Shown: positions 61,437 to 64,000 of the stretch, one piece after another
Layout: every line of letters starts with the position of its first letter
Position numbering within the stretch: the first letter of the stretch is position 1
Source of the DNA: Halomonas alkaliantarctica
GTDB lineage: Bacteria > Pseudomonadota > Gammaproteobacteria > Pseudomonadales > Halomonadaceae
Reading direction: 5' to 3'
Length of the DNA: 64,000 bases
Assembly (NCBI RefSeq): GCF_029854215.1
Contig: NZ_CP122961.1
Coordinates: forward strand, 3,038,001-3,102,000
The notes under the pieces: model-generated
Told to the model about the DNA's origin: nothing
The model's input: the letters and a program-made list of their open reading frames with translations, nothing else
Databases searched by the model: none
Program-made: the position numbers and the translations under genes

Positions 61437-62066
61437 ATGACGAAGCGACAAAATCAAGAAGAACGCTCACGCCAAACCCAGGCCCGGGTGACGCAAGCGA
61501 CTATCGAATGCATTCTCGAGAAGGGCATTCGTGCCACTTCAACGGTGGATGTGGCACGTCAGGCGGGCGTTTCCCGAGGCGCTTTAGTTCACCACTATCC
61601 TTCTAAAACATTATTGATGCAGGCAGCGCTGGAGGACTTGCTGAGTCGCGAAGTCGAAAGCGTAAGAGAGATGGCCGTGAAGGTTAAAGCAGGCGAGCTT
61701 AACTTTGACAACCTGCTTAAAGCATTGCATGAGCACTTCAAGGGCGACCTTTACATGGTCACTCTTGAGTACCTCACTAATGCGCGAACCGATCCTGACA
61801 TCATGAAAGTGTTAGTGCCGCTGGCCGCCAATTTCAATGACTCTTTGGAGCAAATTTGGGAACAATTGGTCGCCAGTTCCAAGCACACGTCGCATCAGAA
61901 TCGCGTCGCTCTGAACGCCACCTTGTGCATGATGCGTGGCATGGGGGCTCAAAGCATCTGGCGTGATGACCCCGAGCTCTACCGCGATATGCTGCTGTTC
62001 TGGAAAGAGACGCTGCTGGAACTGGGTTTTTCTGCCTCAGATACACAAGTGAGTGAGCCCGCATGA
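61437..62066 (+). CDS. TetR-family transcriptional regulator
   Basis: Regulator of 209 residues with the N-terminal helix-turn-helix at about 34-54 (TSTVDVARQAGVSRGALVHHYPSK) and a helical ligand-binding domain behind. It lies between the TRAP binding-protein gene and the permease genes and overlaps the small permease gene by four bases (ATGA), so it is embedded in the transporter operon and probably responds to the imported compound or its product. The palindrome in front of the operon is a candidate operator. Confidence 0.91.
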   Translation: MTKRQNQEERSRQTQARVTQATIECILEKGIRATSTVDVARQAGVSRGALVHHYPSKTLLMQAALEDLLSREVESVREMAVKVKAGELNFDNLLKALHEHFKGDLYMVTLEYLTNARTDPDIMKVLVPLAANFNDSLEQIWEQLVASSKHTSHQNRVALNATLCMMRGMGAQSIWRDDPELYRDMLLFWKETLLELGFSASDTQVSEPA

Positions 62067-62563
62067 TCACCAAACACGTGGAGGCGTTGAGCCAGTGGAT
62101 TGCCAAAAGCGCCATGGTGCTGGCCTCATTGTTTCTGGTACTGATGGCGCTGCATGTCTCATTGGATGTAGGCCTGCGCTACTTATTCGGAAAGTCATTT
62201 ACCGGCACCCTGGAGTTTGTCTCTTTCTACTACATGGTCGCCGTCGTCTTTCTGCCACTCGCTTATGTGGAGCTTCAGCGGGAGCACATCAGCGTGGATG
62301 TGTTAGTGGGGAGGCTTCCGTCTAGGGCCCAGCTGGTGCTTTACCTGTTTGCCAGCACTCTTGGGCTCGTCTATTTCGGCATGCTCTGCTACCAGAGCTA
62401 TCTTGATGCGGTTCGCGCCACGGTTCGAATGGAAACGGCCATGGCCAACTTTACCTTCTATCTTTGGCCCAGTCGCTGGGCGTTACCGGTTGGCTTTGCA
62501 GCTATGTGCCTGGCCATCCTCGCCAACATGATTAAGGCGCTGCAACAACGCCGAGCCCTTTAG
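62063..62563 (+). CDS. TRAP transporter small permease subunit (DctQ type)
   Basis: Membrane protein of 166 residues with four helices. DctQ landmarks: VSLDVGLRYLFGKSFTGTLEFVSFYYM and LPLAYVELQREHISVDVLVGRL. It forms the membrane complex with the DctM-type subunit encoded ten bases later and helps it accept the ligand from the binding protein. Confidence 0.92.
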   Translation: MITKHVEALSQWIAKSAMVLASLFLVLMALHVSLDVGLRYLFGKSFTGTLEFVSFYYMVAVVFLPLAYVELQREHISVDVLVGRLPSRAQLVLYLFASTLGLVYFGMLCYQSYLDAVRATVRMETAMANFTFYLWPSRWALPVGFAAMCLAILANMIKALQQRRAL

Positions 62564-62573
62564 GAGTTTCCTA

Positions 62574-63881
62574 ATGAGTAATATCGAGATAGGCATGGCA
62601 GGCATTGCCATCGCCTTGGCCCTGATCGCCCTGCGCGTGCCAATCGGCATTGCACTGGGCTTGGTGTCCATCATCGGCATTGGTGAAATGACCAGCATAC
62701 GCGTGGCCTGGGGGATGATTTCTGCCACGCCGTTTGACTTTGCAGGCACCTGGGAACTGACCGCTGCACCTATGTTCCTGTTCATGGGCTATTTGTGTAC
62801 TAGCACCAATATGACCCAAGGCCTGTTTCACGCCATGCGCCTTTATCTGGCACGCCTGCCCGGTGGCCTAGCGGTTTCCAGTGTCATGGCCTCTGCTTTC
62901 TTTGCCGCCGCGTCGGGCTCTAGCGTAGCAACCTCGGCTGCAATGTCGCGTATTGCCGTGCCCGAAATGCTCAAGCATAACTACGACAAGGGGTTGGCTA
63001 CGGGTACCGTCGCAGCATCTGGCACACTCGGCTCGCTGATTCCGCCAAGCGTGTTGCTGGTGCTCTATGGCGTTTATGCTCAAGTGTCGGTAGGCCAGCT
63101 ATTTATGGCGGGGTTCATTCCCGGTGTGCTTTCAGCGCTGCTTTACATCGCCATGATCATGGTGAGAACCAAGCTGAATCCCAGTCTGGCGGGCAACACC
63201 GATGTGCGCTCTAGCTGGGAAGAAAAATGGGATGCCTTTAAGCATATTTGGCCGTTGCCGCTGCTGATCGGATCAGTGCTTGGCGGGATTTTCCTGGGTA
63301 TCTTCTCACCTACGGAAGCAGGGGCCGTGGGTACAACCATTGCAGCCCTGATCGCCCTGGCACGTCGCACGCTCACCTTTTCAGCCATTCAGGAAGCACT
63401 GGTTCGCACGGCGGTGAGCACGGCAAGCATCTTCATTATTCTCATCGGGTCACTGTTTTTCACTCGTTTTCTAGCCATGAGTGGCGTACCCGCCGCTTTT
63501 TCCGAGTTGATTCTCGGTGTTAGTACTGAGACGTGGTGGATCATTCTTGCTGTCGCTGTGATCTATCTCGTACTGGGTATGTTTATCGACTCCATAGGTT
63601 TACTGCTGCTCACTCTGCCGTTAATCCTGCCCTTAGTAGAGGGCGCTGATCTCAACTTGATCTGGTTCGGCATCATCGTCGTCAAGCTGCTGGAAGTGGG
63701 GCTGGTTACCCCGCCTATCGGACTCAATGTTTATGTCATCAAAGGCGCGCTGGGCAATAGCGTCACACTGTCTGAAGTGTTCAAGGGCGTTACCTGGTTC
63801 ATTGTCATGGATATTGTTGCCCTGTTGTTGATCGTGCTGATTCCAGCGCTTTCGCTCTATCTACCGCAAAAAATGTTTTAA
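62574..63881 (+). CDS. TRAP transporter large permease subunit (DctM type)
   Basis: Membrane protein of 435 residues with about 12 helices, the Na+-coupled channel. Landmarks: VMASAFFAAASGSSVATSAAMSRIAVPEM, GSLIPPSVLLVLYGVYAQVSVGQLFMAG and the C-terminal VTPPIGLNVYVIKG. It is complete and of normal length. AGGAG precedes the ATG. Confidence 0.94.
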   Translation: MSNIEIGMAGIAIALALIALRVPIGIALGLVSIIGIGEMTSIRVAWGMISATPFDFAGTWELTAAPMFLFMGYLCTSTNMTQGLFHAMRLYLARLPGGLAVSSVMASAFFAAASGSSVATSAAMSRIAVPEMLKHNYDKGLATGTVAASGTLGSLIPPSVLLVLYGVYAQVSVGQLFMAGFIPGVLSALLYIAMIMVRTKLNPSLAGNTDVRSSWEEKWDAFKHIWPLPLLIGSVLGGIFLGIFSPTEAGAVGTTIAALIALARRTLTFSAIQEALVRTAVSTASIFIILIGSLFFTRFLAMSGVPAAFSELILGVSTETWWIILAVAVIYLVLGMFIDSIGLLLLTLPLILPLVEGADLNLIWFGIIVVKLLEVGLVTPPIGLNVYVIKGALGNSVTLSEVFKGVTWFIVMDIVALLLIVLIPALSLYLPQKMF

Positions 63882-63917
63882 CGCCACTCTCACATGAAAT
63901 ACCCACAAGGAACACTC

Positions 63918-64000
63918 ATGACAACAACACGTTTTATTAATGCCAACGTCATTGATACTCGCAACGGAAAGGTGCTCGCCAACCAGCAGGTGCGCATTCA
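63918..64000 (+). CDS. Amidohydrolase-family protein, N-terminal part (partial)
   Basis: The ATG at 63918 has AAGGA eight bases upstream and opens a frame to the end of the window. The first 27 residues, with FINANVIDTRNGKVLANQQVRI, match the N-terminal beta-sandwich of metal-dependent amidohydrolases (imidazolonepropionase/hydantoinase type), where an Asn-Ala strand and a GKV turn are typical. It follows the TRAP permease gene directly, so the imported compound may be its substrate. Nothing of the metal site is visible. Confidence 0.7.
   Translation, partial: MTTTRFINANVIDTRNGKVLANQQVRI

Overview
The window looks like chromosomal DNA of a moderately halophilic gammaproteobacterium, most likely a halomonad (Halomonas/Vreelandella type). 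This is an inference from protein-level resemblance (PA4780-type RIO1-like kinase, DbpA, PIN-PhoH, DASS and SstT sodium symporters, TRAP transporters), from acidic surface composition of several secreted proteins, and from GC-rich third codon positions throughout. No IS element, integrase, phage gene, CRISPR array, rRNA or tRNA was recognised. Gene density is high and most genes lie in short operons with ATGA overlaps.

Layout. 1-13.8 kb is mostly housekeeping: a cut-off MscS channel, an unknown AAA-like protein with a degenerate P-loop, a zinc-free MDR dehydrogenase, an ABC exporter, an AbrB-family membrane protein, a RIO1-like kinase, DbpA, YbaK, small orphan proteins, a CDF transporter with an altered metal site, a LysR regulator and a PIN-PhoH ATPase. 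13.8-20.3 kb holds a BrkB protein and a four-gene, translationally coupled Mrp/complex-I-like proton-channel module without any redox subunit. 20.3-23.3 kb has an esterase, an SLC13 permease with RCK-C domains, and a cold-shock protein.

23.5-28.6 kb carries a GMC oxidoreductase and methylmalonate-semialdehyde dehydrogenase pair with a divergent LysR regulator, then an exported MsrA. 28.6-33.0 kb is a sigma-54 circuit: an iron alcohol dehydrogenase with a near-perfect -24/-12 promoter, a polytopic permease and a PAS-AAA-Fis activator. 33.3-39.5 kb encodes an amino-acid-type ABC importer, a PuuB-like FAD oxidase, an IclR regulator and a Sad-type semialdehyde dehydrogenase, which reads as an amine or amino-acid uptake and oxidation route. 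39.5-45.1 kb has PgpA, a DUF533 protein and SbcCD.

45.2-50.8 kb has a DASS anion symporter, small orphans, SstT and an MFS carrier. 50.9-52.5 kb is an XRE-cupin regulator with AzlCD. 52.6-58.9 kb is a complete siderophore uptake locus (binding protein, two FecCD permeases, TonB receptor, ATPase) with a Fur-like box. 59.0-60.1 kb is a second AzlCD pair. 60.2 kb to the end is a TRAP transporter with an embedded TetR regulator, followed by the start of an amidohydrolase gene. The most unusual items are the orphan proton-channel module, the sigma-54 alcohol dehydrogenase circuit, and several perfect dyads that pair well with neighbouring regulators.
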